Assembly: GCF_009767585.1 (NCBI RefSeq)
Contig: NZ_WSNW01000001.1
Coordinates: 1,208,090-1,272,089, forward strand
Source: Coprobacillus cateniformis
GTDB taxonomy: Bacteria; Bacillota_I; Bacilli_A; Erysipelotrichales; Coprobacillaceae
Length of the DNA stretch: 64,000 nt
Reading direction: 5' to 3'
In this document: piece by piece, positions 31,511-39,530 of the stretch
How the letters are laid out: each line of letters begins with the position of its first letter
Position numbering within the stretch: position 1 is the first letter of the stretch
Translations under genes and position numbers: made by a program
The notes under the pieces: generated by a model
Databases searched by the model: none
What the model was told of the DNA's origin: nothing
Seen by the model: the letters and a program-made list of their open reading frames with translations, nothing else

Positions 31511-33319
31511 TTAATTTGTTTGATTGTTTATGAACAGAGCTTCCATCTCCTCATCGGAAAGAAGTTCCCAGTTCGTTTCTTCCATTTCCTTTTCAGGAAG
31601 TGTTGCAGGGTCAATGTCCCAAATAGCAATCGAAGCAATATCTTTTGTGACTTCTCCGTGCTTATAAGGACTTGCCTTTCCGTCTGTGGTAAGTGCCACA
31701 TTCGGGTGTTTCATAATGTCATATTTGAAATCCATAATGGGTCTTTCCCCACGGATAAATAAAATAGCGTACTGATTATCGAGCATACGCACCTCATCAG
31801 GGGTAAGTAACTCTCTGCCGCTAATCTGATAGTTGGTGGAATAATTACCGCTTCTTCCGGTACTCTTTCCGAACGTGTTGGTATCAATGGTTTCCTTGCC
31901 CAACAGCTCCGACACATATTTATGGGTTGACTGCTCATTTCCACCGAGGTAAAGAAATTCATCGCAGTTACCCACAATGCTCTCCCACTGTTTTTCAAAC
32001 AAGGCTTTAAGCTGTGCCAAGTTCTGCAAGATGATACTTACCGATACCCCACGGGAACGCATAACCGACAGTATCTTGTCGAAGTCGTCCGGCAGTGAAA
32101 CATTGGCAAATTCGTCCATCATAAAATGAACGGGCATAGGCAGACAGCCGCCGTGGATATGGTCGGCTGCATAAAACAACTGTTGAAAGAGCTGTGTGTA
32201 AAGAATGGATACCAAAAAGTTGAAACTGGAGTCGTTATCCGGTATCAGTGCAAACAGTGCCACCTTTTTCTCTCCGAGTGACTGCAAATCCAGTTCATCG
32301 GCAGAAGTAAGAGCAGCAAGACTCTCCAAGTTAAACTTTTCAAGCCTTGCTGCAAGGGTTATCTGTATGGATTTTAATGTTTTGGAAGAGCCGGAATGGT
32401 AAGAGTGGTAATACTTCAAAGCAATGTGGTCAGGATTATCTATCATCAAATCTGAAAACAGATTATCAAGCGGAGAAGGACTTGGGTCGTCCTCGTCCTC
32501 AATCGCCCCGGCTCTGAGCATTTCCATTACCATTGCAAAATTCTGTTCTTCCGGTGGTGCTTCATAATGCAGATAAAATACAAGTGCAAGCAGAAGCATT
32601 GACGCTGCCGTATCCCAAAACGGGTCATTGCTCTGTGAACCTTTTGGAGTGGTACTCTTGAAAAGATTTGTTACGAGCTTCTGCACATCATTATCGTTCT
32701 GCAAATATACAAACGGATTGTAACAATGGCTTTTCTCCATTGAAATCAAATCAAGCACACGCACTTCGTAACCTTTCTTCTCAAGAAGATGTCCCGTATC
32801 TCGCAGGATTTCCCCTTTCGGGTCTAATATCACATAGCTGTTTCTGGCAGCGTTCATAATATTAGGCTTTGCGTAAAACCTTGTCTTACCTGCACCGGAG
32901 CCACCGCACACAAGCGTATTCAGATTTCGTCTGTGCTTCTTGGCATTAAGTCCAATGCACACATTCTGAGTCATCAGCTTATTTTCTGACAGCGGCTTTT
33001 GTCGGTACTTTTTATCAATTGCTCTGACATTGCCCCATTTAGCAGAACCGTGTTCCTCTCGTCTGCGGTAATTCTTTCTTGTCGAGAAATAAATCCCGAT
33101 ACCCATTCCATAGCATAAAAGCAAAATGAGGACAGTTTTCAGGCTGTCCCCACATAATTTTATGGAAAATGGATTATCAAAGAGTGTCGCAAGATTGGCT
33201 GCTATCTCCGGCAGTCCTCCGCTTATGGAAGGTGCAATCAGAAGTGCCAGCCATATGACCGGAACGATACCGACAATAGATAAAATAATGGCAGTCTGCC
33301 TGTCATTATCTCGCTTCAT
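31511..33319 (-). CDS. virD4: VirD4-family coupling protein
   Basis: 602 residues from MKRDNDRQTA. Two N-terminal membrane segments lie within residues ~10-85; the TraG/VirD4 ATPase follows, with Walker A CGGSGAGKT, the motif YVILDPKGEIL and Walker B HFMMDEFANVSLP. It delivers the relaxase-bound strand to the channel. It overlaps the small gene at 33306 by 14 bases. All key motifs are intact. Confidence 0.93.
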   Translation of the reverse strand: MKRDNDRQTAIILSIVGIVPVIWLALLIAPSISGGLPEIAANLATLFDNPFSIKLCGDSLKTVLILLLCYGMGIGIYFSTRKNYRRREEHGSAKWGNVRAIDKKYRQKPLSENKLMTQNVCIGLNAKKHRRNLNTLVCGGSGAGKTRFYAKPNIMNAARNSYVILDPKGEILRDTGHLLEKKGYEVRVLDLISMEKSHCYNPFVYLQNDNDVQKLVTNLFKSTTPKGSQSNDPFWDTAASMLLLALVFYLHYEAPPEEQNFAMVMEMLRAGAIEDEDDPSPSPLDNLFSDLMIDNPDHIALKYYHSYHSGSSKTLKSIQITLAARLEKFNLESLAALTSADELDLQSLGEKKVALFALIPDNDSSFNFLVSILYTQLFQQLFYAADHIHGGCLPMPVHFMMDEFANVSLPDDFDKILSVMRSRGVSVSIILQNLAQLKALFEKQWESIVGNCDEFLYLGGNEQSTHKYVSELLGKETIDTNTFGKSTGRSGNYSTNYQISGRELLTPDEVRMLDNQYAILFIRGERPIMDFKYDIMKHPNVALTTDGKASPYKHGEVTKDIASIAIWDIDPATLPEKEMEETNWELLSDEEMEALFINNQTN

Positions 33320-33509
33320 CTGAGCGTTTCCTTTCAATTACTTTGAACTTTTTCAATGGGGCATTTCCGACTTTTACAAGCAGGTCGTCTACTGCATCTG
33401 CGGACTTGCCTTCCTCCATCAACTTTGTTTTCTCATCGTTTAAGGAGCGAATGACAACACCGTGTTCGTAATCGTCCAAAGCAATGTGGTAGAGTTTTTC
33501 TTTTTCCAT
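33306..33509 (-). CDS. Small conserved ICE protein (67 aa)
   Basis: A charged, soluble protein, MEKEKLYHIALDDYEHGVV, ending RKRSDEAR. It lies between the ArdC-like protein and VirD4 genes and overlaps the latter. Short proteins of this type are constant in Tn1549-like transfer operons. No function known. Confidence 0.6.
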   Translation of the reverse strand: MEKEKLYHIALDDYEHGVVIRSLNDEKTKLMEEGKSADAVDDLLVKVGNAPLKKFKVIERKRSDEAR

Positions 33510-33521
33510 ATCTGCCCTCCG

Positions 33522-34406
33522 TTATCTCTCATAGTCCTTTGAACGCTCCTGCTTCTTGCGGAACATTTCATCAGAGATATGACTGTGAATTTCTGCCATT
33601 GCATTTCGAGTCTTGGAAAGCTCCGCACGGATTTCTTTCGGCTCTTTGGAAGCCAGTCCCTCCGGAATGCGGTTAATTGCAAAATTCTGTGTATCTACGC
33701 CATACTTCTTGCAAAGCATATATCCGATACACACTGCCTGAAAGCCCATATCCCTGCGGCTGTAACTTTCGCTGTTAATGGAAAGCTGTGCGTGTCCAAG
33801 TTCCTGAGCGACACACTGAGCAACTGCTACGCTGTCGCCCACATTACGCTTCACATACAAGGTCTGCTTTTCATTATTATAGAAAGCTGCCATATTCGGA
33901 TACGGAAGTTCATCGGTTGACGCAACCTCCACCGGAGATACATCAAGCATTGTCGTGATAAGTGCTTTCGGGTCACGGTTTGCTGATACTGCCGGAGCTT
34001 TTCTTCCATTTGTCTGCGTAACATCAAATACCTTTTTGACATTGTAGGAAATACCCGGAGAGCCATCTGCTCTTGTATATTCCACTGGTTCAAGAATAGA
34101 AATACTCTTTGCCCCTTTGGTAATCTTCACATTGTCCTTACCCCAATCATCAAAATCTTTAAGCTGTGTTGCCTGCGGATACTGACTATAAATAAGGAGA
34201 GCATTTGCTGCGGAATATCTGTCCATTCGACTCTGCGTATCAAGAAAGCTCTTGAACTTCTCAGGGTCACTCACAATCTCACGGGCAGCGTCATCAATCA
34301 TCTGATAGACCTTTTCTTTTTCTGCTCGCTTCTTTTCCGCATACTCCTCTTTGGATAATCTTGGCTGATTACCGCCAGCCTTTGCGGGTTTGAAATCATT
34401 TGTCAT
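33522..34406 (-). CDS. ArdC-like ssDNA-binding / zincin-type protein
   Basis: A 294-residue protein. Residues ~25-130 match the ArdC N-terminal single-stranded-DNA-binding domain (RYSAANALLIYSQYPQATQL, KGAKSISILEPVEY). The second half resembles a metallopeptidase, but the expected HExxH reads QELGH, so the first His is missing and it may not be catalytic. ArdC-type proteins protect incoming single-stranded DNA in the recipient. The protein ends in SKDYER, a tail shared with two other ICE proteins here. Confidence 0.7.
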   Translation of the reverse strand: MTNDFKPAKAGGNQPRLSKEEYAEKKRAEKEKVYQMIDDAAREIVSDPEKFKSFLDTQSRMDRYSAANALLIYSQYPQATQLKDFDDWGKDNVKITKGAKSISILEPVEYTRADGSPGISYNVKKVFDVTQTNGRKAPAVSANRDPKALITTMLDVSPVEVASTDELPYPNMAAFYNNEKQTLYVKRNVGDSVAVAQCVAQELGHAQLSINSESYSRRDMGFQAVCIGYMLCKKYGVDTQNFAINRIPEGLASKEPKEIRAELSKTRNAMAEIHSHISDEMFRKKQERSKDYER

Positions 34407-34412
34407 AGTGAA

Positions 34413-35207
34413 TTACCTCTCTTTTGTTTTGGGTTTCTTCTTCGGCTGACGGTGTACCGTCTGACCGTTTTTCTGCTGCGGCTTCTTGCCGTCTTTCTTA
34501 ATCTCCGGTTCTTTACGCTCTGCTTCTTTTTGCTGTTTTGCCTGTGCCTTGTAACGGTCAAGTTTCTCTTTGACCGATGGTTTTTCCACTGGCTTTGCAA
34601 CACCCTTATCAGATTGCGTTTCTACCGGCTCTGAGTTTTGCCTTGACAGAGGGCTTTTGTCTGTTTTGGCGACTGAGGGGTTTGCGTTTGCTCGCTCCTC
34701 TTTCTGCATTGGATTTCTGACCGCTTCTTCCATAATGATTTCACTCTTGGATTTAGTCGGCTTTTCTTTTTCAACCGCTTCACGGTCTGCGATAGCTTTC
34801 TCTGCTTCACTGACAATAGAAGCCTTATCCACCTTGCCAAGTTCAAATCTTTCAACGATACGCTGAATTTTAGAAGCGTCCTCTGCTCTTGCGATAATAT
34901 CTACCGGAGCATTCTCTCCCTTTGTGTTCTTATCTCTGAGGACACAATAAAGAACGCCATAGCGTTTTGCCTGTTCGGTAAACTTCTTCAAATCCTTTTG
35001 CGGAATGGAAAAGACTTTCAGCTCCTTGCCTGACTTAATCATATTGGTAAGCCTTGCTTTGCCCTTTGTCTTTTGTTCCTGCTTCAGAACCGATACCAAA
35101 AGCAATGCGATATTCTTCGCCGCCGAACCGCTTAATCTTGCAGCAACTTCAAATCCTTCAAGCGAAAGCCTAACGACCTGCTCTGCTGCGTCACCACCGT
35201 TGTTCAT
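34413..35207 (-). CDS. PcfB-family (DUF3801) transfer protein
   Basis: 264 residues from MNNGGDAAEQVVRLSLEG, the start with a good ribosome binding site (GAGAAAGGAG). The conserved part (residues ~1-140, FSIPQKDLKKFTEQAKRYGV) is the PcfB domain, which in pCF10 links relaxase to the VirD4 coupling protein. The C-terminal half is Lys/Pro/Gln-rich and probably disordered. It overlaps the relaxase gene by 17 bases. Confidence 0.8.
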   Translation of the reverse strand: MNNGGDAAEQVVRLSLEGFEVAARLSGSAAKNIALLLVSVLKQEQKTKGKARLTNMIKSGKELKVFSIPQKDLKKFTEQAKRYGVLYCVLRDKNTKGENAPVDIIARAEDASKIQRIVERFELGKVDKASIVSEAEKAIADREAVEKEKPTKSKSEIIMEEAVRNPMQKEERANANPSVAKTDKSPLSRQNSEPVETQSDKGVAKPVEKPSVKEKLDRYKAQAKQQKEAERKEPEIKKDGKKPQQKNGQTVHRQPKKKPKTKER

Positions 35208-36576
35208 AGCGTGATTTCTCCTTTCTCTGCTGTTTTTCTTCCTCTGTTTCGATATGCTCAAGGTTTTCTTCCATAACCTTTGACCTCTCCGCAATATCCT
35301 CGCAGAGTTTTACTTCCCGTCGGAGTTTTTTCAATTCTCCGTTGATAGAAGCGATTTCATCTTTTGCCGCCTGAAGCTGACCATCATCAATATTTGTTCT
35401 TATCTTTTTTCGGAGATGTGTTCTTCCGGCAACAAGATTTTCCATCTGCTTCTCTAAGGAAGTTTTATATGAAAAAAGCTGTTCGTCCGTGGAAATATTT
35501 TCTCGTCCGAGCAGCCTTACTTCATCAGTAATCTTATCGAGCTTCATTAAATCATCTTTCAAGAGATAATGAAGCCTTGCGTTATTCTGTTTCTTATACT
35601 TGGGCAGATAACCGAGTCTGTAACAGTAATACAGATACAGCCCATAAAGTCCGCCTTTCTTTTTCAGCTTCTGCCCTCTGGTCTGCATACGGTACTGTCT
35701 TGGCTTATAAGTCGCCCTCTGGAACGGCTCAATCTCTGCCCATCTGTTACGATTTTCTTTGATACGCTCTACAATCCGGTCATTGGTATAATCTGCTCCG
35801 AGATTTTTCAGTCGTATCGGCTTATCGTATCCCTTTGGAATGACCGTCCAGTATTTTCGGCTTGGACTCAGGTTATAGGCATATCCCATTTCCTTGAGAG
35901 CAAACTGAAATTCTTTCAGGGTCTTGCTGTGGTCGATAGCATAGTCAATGGCTTCTTTTGCAACCGAGTAGCGTGTCGGCATACCTGCCTTTTCCTTCAT
36001 CGTCAGATACTCCAACTGCTTACTGCGGTTCGGATTCGGGTCATAGTAAAGTCCGTACTTCTCACAAATCCTGTCTGCAACCTTTCGGAATTTGAACCAC
36101 GCTTTTTCCTCGCCCCACAAATGTTTGCCATCGACAAAAGAAATAGAGTTGATGACAAAATGGCAGTGCAGGTGCTTTGTGTTCAGGTGGGTTGTCACAA
36201 CGACCTGAAATCTTTTTCCCCACACTTCATTTGCAAACTCCATTCCGATTTTCTGTGCCATCTCAGGAGATATATCCGTTTCCTTGAAGCTCAAATATCC
36301 GTGATAGGCTTGGATACCGTCTGTCTTTTGGTACTGTTCCTTAACCGTTATGAACTGGTCACGGGCAATCGCCACATTACAGTTGATACCCTCAACATAG
36401 AACTCTCGCTCTGTTTTTTCTTCGTCCTTTGCATAAGCAATGACATCTGCAAGAGCCTGATACTGTTCCTGTGAAAACTCCCTTTTGATTTTGGCAGAAG
36501 TCTTTTCGGGATTGGTCGCATAGTCAATGACCTGACCGAGCCTTTCTGTTACCGACCACAACTTTGTTACTGCCAT
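35191..36576 (-). CDS. Relaxase of the main ICE (MobP/TcpA-type)
   Basis: A 461-residue protein. The relaxase core covers residues ~1-250. The metal-binding motif is TKHLHCHFVIN (HxHxH type), and DYATNPEKT near the N-terminus offers the candidate catalytic Tyr. The rest is a coiled-coil-rich tail. It should nick oriT, probably in the repeat-rich gap at 37.05-37.15 kb, stay attached to the 5' end and be exported. It overlaps MobC by 10 bases. Confidence 0.88.
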   Translation of the reverse strand: MAVTKLWSVTERLGQVIDYATNPEKTSAKIKREFSQEQYQALADVIAYAKDEEKTEREFYVEGINCNVAIARDQFITVKEQYQKTDGIQAYHGYLSFKETDISPEMAQKIGMEFANEVWGKRFQVVVTTHLNTKHLHCHFVINSISFVDGKHLWGEEKAWFKFRKVADRICEKYGLYYDPNPNRSKQLEYLTMKEKAGMPTRYSVAKEAIDYAIDHSKTLKEFQFALKEMGYAYNLSPSRKYWTVIPKGYDKPIRLKNLGADYTNDRIVERIKENRNRWAEIEPFQRATYKPRQYRMQTRGQKLKKKGGLYGLYLYYCYRLGYLPKYKKQNNARLHYLLKDDLMKLDKITDEVRLLGRENISTDEQLFSYKTSLEKQMENLVAGRTHLRKKIRTNIDDGQLQAAKDEIASINGELKKLRREVKLCEDIAERSKVMEENLEHIETEEEKQQRKEKSRYEQRW

Positions 36577-36908
36577 TTCATTTCGCTCTGATTTGGACGA
36601 AGATATGTCCTTTCAATCTCTGACTGGAACTTATTCCACTTCGCAGCTTCATTCTTCAGCATAGGTGCGTCAATGAAACCAAGCGTATTAGCTTTAGCTG
36701 CAAGCTGATTGATGTTATTACCGATAGAGGAAAGTTCCCTCATCACATCATAGAAGCGGTCATCGGGTTTCTCTTTCGGCTCGTAACCTCTGATAAGCAA
36801 ACGGATAAGTCCTGCTTCGGAAAGACAAGCCTTCTTTGCCTTTGCTGCCAAATCCTGTGCTTCCTTGCGGTTAAAGCGTACAATCTTCTGAATGTTTCTC
36901 TTTCTCAT
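36567..36908 (-). CDS. mobC: MobC relaxosome accessory protein
   Basis: A 113-residue basic protein with a ribbon-helix-helix start (KIVRFNRKEAQDLAAKAKKA) and the MobC signature LSSIGNNINQLAAKANTLG. It binds near oriT and helps the relaxase. It overlaps genes on both sides. Confidence 0.9.
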   Translation of the reverse strand: MRKRNIQKIVRFNRKEAQDLAAKAKKACLSEAGLIRLLIRGYEPKEKPDDRFYDVMRELSSIGNNINQLAAKANTLGFIDAPMLKNEAAKWNKFQSEIERTYLRPNQSEMKWQ

Positions 36909-37029
36909 AATCGGTATCTTCCTTTCTCTTTACTCTGCAATCTTTGTTAATCTGGAATAAACACATCATCGTAACGCCAAGACAACTGCCGAGCAGTGTT
37001 CCGGCGGCGATAAGTAATAACTCTCTCAA
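36871..37029 (-). CDS. DUF3789-type small membrane protein
   Basis: 52 residues from a TTG start that follows AAGGAG by 8 bases; no in-frame ATG is better placed. One membrane helix (LLLIAAGTLLGSCLGVTMMC), then a charged tail. Short proteins of this DUF lie before mobC in many Firmicute ICEs. Function unknown. Confidence 0.6.
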   Translation of the reverse strand: MRELLLIAAGTLLGSCLGVTMMCLFQINKDCRVKRKEDTDYEKEKHSEDCTL

Positions 37030-37050
37030 ATCAAGTTCTCCTTTCTCACG

Positions 37051-37152
37051 GGGTATTAGGGGCAACCCCTAACGAGCCTTTTACCGTTTGGGAAACTGTG
37101 TTTATCCAAATGGTCTGCTCGCTAAGAATAAACATCTCCTCCGGGTTGCCCC
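37051..37152. other. Candidate oriT of the main ICE
   Basis: A gap of ~135 bases upstream of mobC/relaxase contains TTAGGGG-CAA-CCCCTAA (37056-37072). A 10-bp inverted pair GGGGCAACCC (37059-37068) and GGGTTGCCCC (37143-37152) lies about 75 bases apart, and TTTGG/CCAAA stems are in between. Position beside mobC fits an origin of transfer; no nick site is recognised. Confidence 0.4.
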
Positions 37153-37164
37153 GTTCTCAGGCTG

Positions 37165-37584
37165 CTATCTCTCATAATCCTTTGATTTCGGCTTAAAAGG
37201 TTCAGCCACGATATTGCCGCCCACATCCTTAGAAAAGCGTTCAGGATACTTGAACTGTTCCTTATACTTCTTCATCATATCGTCCGGCAAGCTCTGAAAG
37301 CTCTCACTCTCAGGCGGTGCATAACAGATAAAGAACTTGCCGCAGATAATGTCAACCATCTCTTTCTTATCGTTGTCCTGCACATAAACAGCACGATTAA
37401 GCGAAAGTCCTCTCATCTTTCCTTCCTCATTACAGATGATTGCAACGTCATCATCAAAGGGCATATATTCCTCAATATCCCCTCCGACAACCTCCTGCAT
37501 TGCTTCCAGACTGTCGTCGATTACAATTTCCTTCGGGTACTTTTCCGGTTCTACCAAGAGAACTTTAATCTTAGAATCATTCAT
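37165..37584 (-). CDS. DUF3846-domain protein
   Basis: A 139-residue protein; residues ~5-90 fit DUF3846 (IKVLLVEPEKYPKEI, MRGLSLNRAVYV). Found mainly on ICEs and phages, function unknown. Its start overlaps the stop of the toprim gene (ATGA). It ends in SKDYER, like the ArdC-like protein. Confidence 0.7.
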   Translation of the reverse strand: MNDSKIKVLLVEPEKYPKEIVIDDSLEAMQEVVGGDIEEYMPFDDDVAIICNEEGKMRGLSLNRAVYVQDNDKKEMVDIICGKFFICYAPPESESFQSLPDDMMKKYKEQFKYPERFSKDVGGNIVAEPFKPKSKDYER

Positions 37585-38552
37585 CGTTCTTCATTCCTTT
37601 CGTGTGTTTTTTTATTGTAAATTCCCATCCGCATACAAAGAAAATCGTTGAAGTCCTTACCTGCTTTTGGTGGCTCATCAACGATTTCATACTTATCCGG
37701 CAGAATAGTTTTTAAGGTCTGTGCTGCCTTTCTGCCCGCTATATCATTGTCAAAATGGATACGGATTTTCCTAACAGATGGGTTACTGCCAAGATACTTT
37801 TCCAGTGCAATCGGCACTTTACTGTCCTCAATTTTCTTTGCCGGAGAATACACCCCAGACAGCGAAACAAAGCTCATTTCTTTCCAATCCTGCCCGTTCA
37901 ATTTTGCAAGCGTGGCATAGGATAACAAGTCAATGGCACACTCAAAGAGGTGTACTTCCTCCAAGTTTTCCTTACCAAGCCGAAAAGAATAATCTTTTTT
38001 ACTGCCACTGCAATCGCCCATAATCCTACGCTTATTCGTGGAACGGTAGGCTGCATATTTGGGTTCTTTCTTCTCGTCATAGCCTACAAACACAACATTG
38101 TGATACGGCAGGCTCTCAAAGATAAGGTCATTAGAGATACAGTAATTGATGATTTCAAAATCTATTCCTCTCCCGAAAAGATACTCTGTAATCACTATAT
38201 TGGAAGCACATTTTTCAGGGAGAAGAAGCGGTTTATTTTCCTCTTTTGGCTGTGGTTTTTCATAGTCCGGAGCCTGAATCGCTGTGTGTCCGATAATGGT
38301 TTCCACCGCTTCAAGGAAGCTGTAACCTTTGACCTTAATCAGATAATCCAAAGCACTCCTGCCACCGATACCTCTCGACCACCATATCCATTTCCCGTTT
38401 GAAATCTTCAAACTGTCGTGGGTTCTGGTGCAATAGGTGTTCCCCGAAAACTTAACCAGCTCATACGGTTCATAATTTTTCAGGTAGGTTAATAAGTCCA
38501 TCTGCTTCGCCTGAATGATTAACTCAGGTGCGATAAATGGCATATCGACCAC
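37581..38552 (-). CDS. DUF3991/toprim-domain protein (primase-like)
   Basis: A 323-residue protein. A CHC2-like N-terminal part (YCTRTHDSLKISNGKWIWW) is followed by DUF3991 and a toprim domain, with the acidic positions in HLFECAIDLLS and IHFDNDIAGRKA. Toprim proteins of this class are thought to act in primer synthesis or DNA processing during element transfer. It lies 11 bases after the C-terminal helicase fragment, so in the intact ICE the two would be co-expressed. Confidence 0.8.
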   Translation of the reverse strand: MVDMPFIAPELIIQAKQMDLLTYLKNYEPYELVKFSGNTYCTRTHDSLKISNGKWIWWSRGIGGRSALDYLIKVKGYSFLEAVETIIGHTAIQAPDYEKPQPKEENKPLLLPEKCASNIVITEYLFGRGIDFEIINYCISNDLIFESLPYHNVVFVGYDEKKEPKYAAYRSTNKRRIMGDCSGSKKDYSFRLGKENLEEVHLFECAIDLLSYATLAKLNGQDWKEMSFVSLSGVYSPAKKIEDSKVPIALEKYLGSNPSVRKIRIHFDNDIAGRKAAQTLKTILPDKYEIVDEPPKAGKDFNDFLCMRMGIYNKKTHERNEER

Positions 38553-38563
38553 CGCCTTCCTGT

Positions 38564-39503
38564 TTATCTCTCATACGATTTCTCCTTTCTGCCGCCGACT
38601 GGCTCGCCCTCATCAGGCTCTCCGCCGACAATCTCATTTTCCTTTTTATCCATATTGAGCAGGATATTCAGCTCATCAAGTCGGGCAGTTTTTGCCCTCA
38701 ATTCTTCCTCCTTTGCAAACGGCTTTTCGATTTCCTGCTTCGCTGTTTCAAACTGCTTCTCCGTATTTTCAAGGCTGTTTTTCGTATCAGCAAGTGCTTC
38801 CTCAAAGCGTTCTATGCCGTTATCTATTCTCACGATATTACCGTGAGCATCGTCGCCAAGCGGTACATCTCTGCTCGTTTCGCCTTTCAGTTTCACAACA
38901 TAATTACGCTGCACCGTATCAAAATACAGTTCCATTTGAAAGCCACGGTACTCGCCAAGTGGTATCGCATCGGGACTGTTCATTGACTTGCAGGCATTGA
39001 TGATTGCCTGACCTGCTTCGGCTTTTTCGGAATAAGAAACACCCGATACCATCATTCCAAGCGGCTGCTCGTCTATCGGTTTCGGGTGTAATTTTGCTGT
39101 TTCAACATCTTTTGTAAGTCCCTCTACACGGGATTTTAAGTAAGCAATCTGTTGTGGGTAGAACTTGATGACCTTATCTTCCAGTCCGTATTTCTCCGAT
39201 AAGAAATTGGATTTTAACATCTTCAGCTTCTGCACCTGAATGTCTAAGTCCATCTTTTCTTTGATATACGGATTGCCTGTTGCAAGCATTTTTATCTCCG
39301 CATAGGACAGTGCGGTTTCATCAATATCCTCTGCCGACCTGACCGGAGATTTGCTCGTCATAATCTGACTTGCGAACTTCTGCTTACCTTCCACAAGCTG
39401 ATAGAGGTATGCATCAAAGGTCTGCTCTGTTACATAGCGGTAAATATCTACCTGCGGATTTTCATTGCCCTGACGGACAATTCTACCGGAACGCTGCTCC
39501 AAA
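38564..39503 (-). pseudogene. ICE methylase/helicase, C-terminal fragment (piece 3 of 3)
   Basis: Begins exactly at the end of element A with DLEQRSGRIVRQGNENPQVD, which is SF2 helicase motif VI, and continues to the natural end, KEKSYER. The coiled-coil tail (YAEIKMLATGNPYIKEKMDL) is typical of this giant ICE protein. It cannot be expressed as part of the full protein while element A is in place. A TTG codon could start a short product, but no clear ribosome binding site supports it. Confidence 0.9.
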
Positions 39504-39530
39504 TCAGTCGGTCATTTTTTGCGGACAGTT
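39504..39530. repeat. Element A terminal inverted repeat, recombinase end
   Basis: TCAGTCGGTCATT, then TTTTGCGGACA (39517-39527). Matches the other end (50485-50495, complement) at the same 13-base distance. The terminal TCA is also the recombinase stop codon. Confidence 0.85.
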
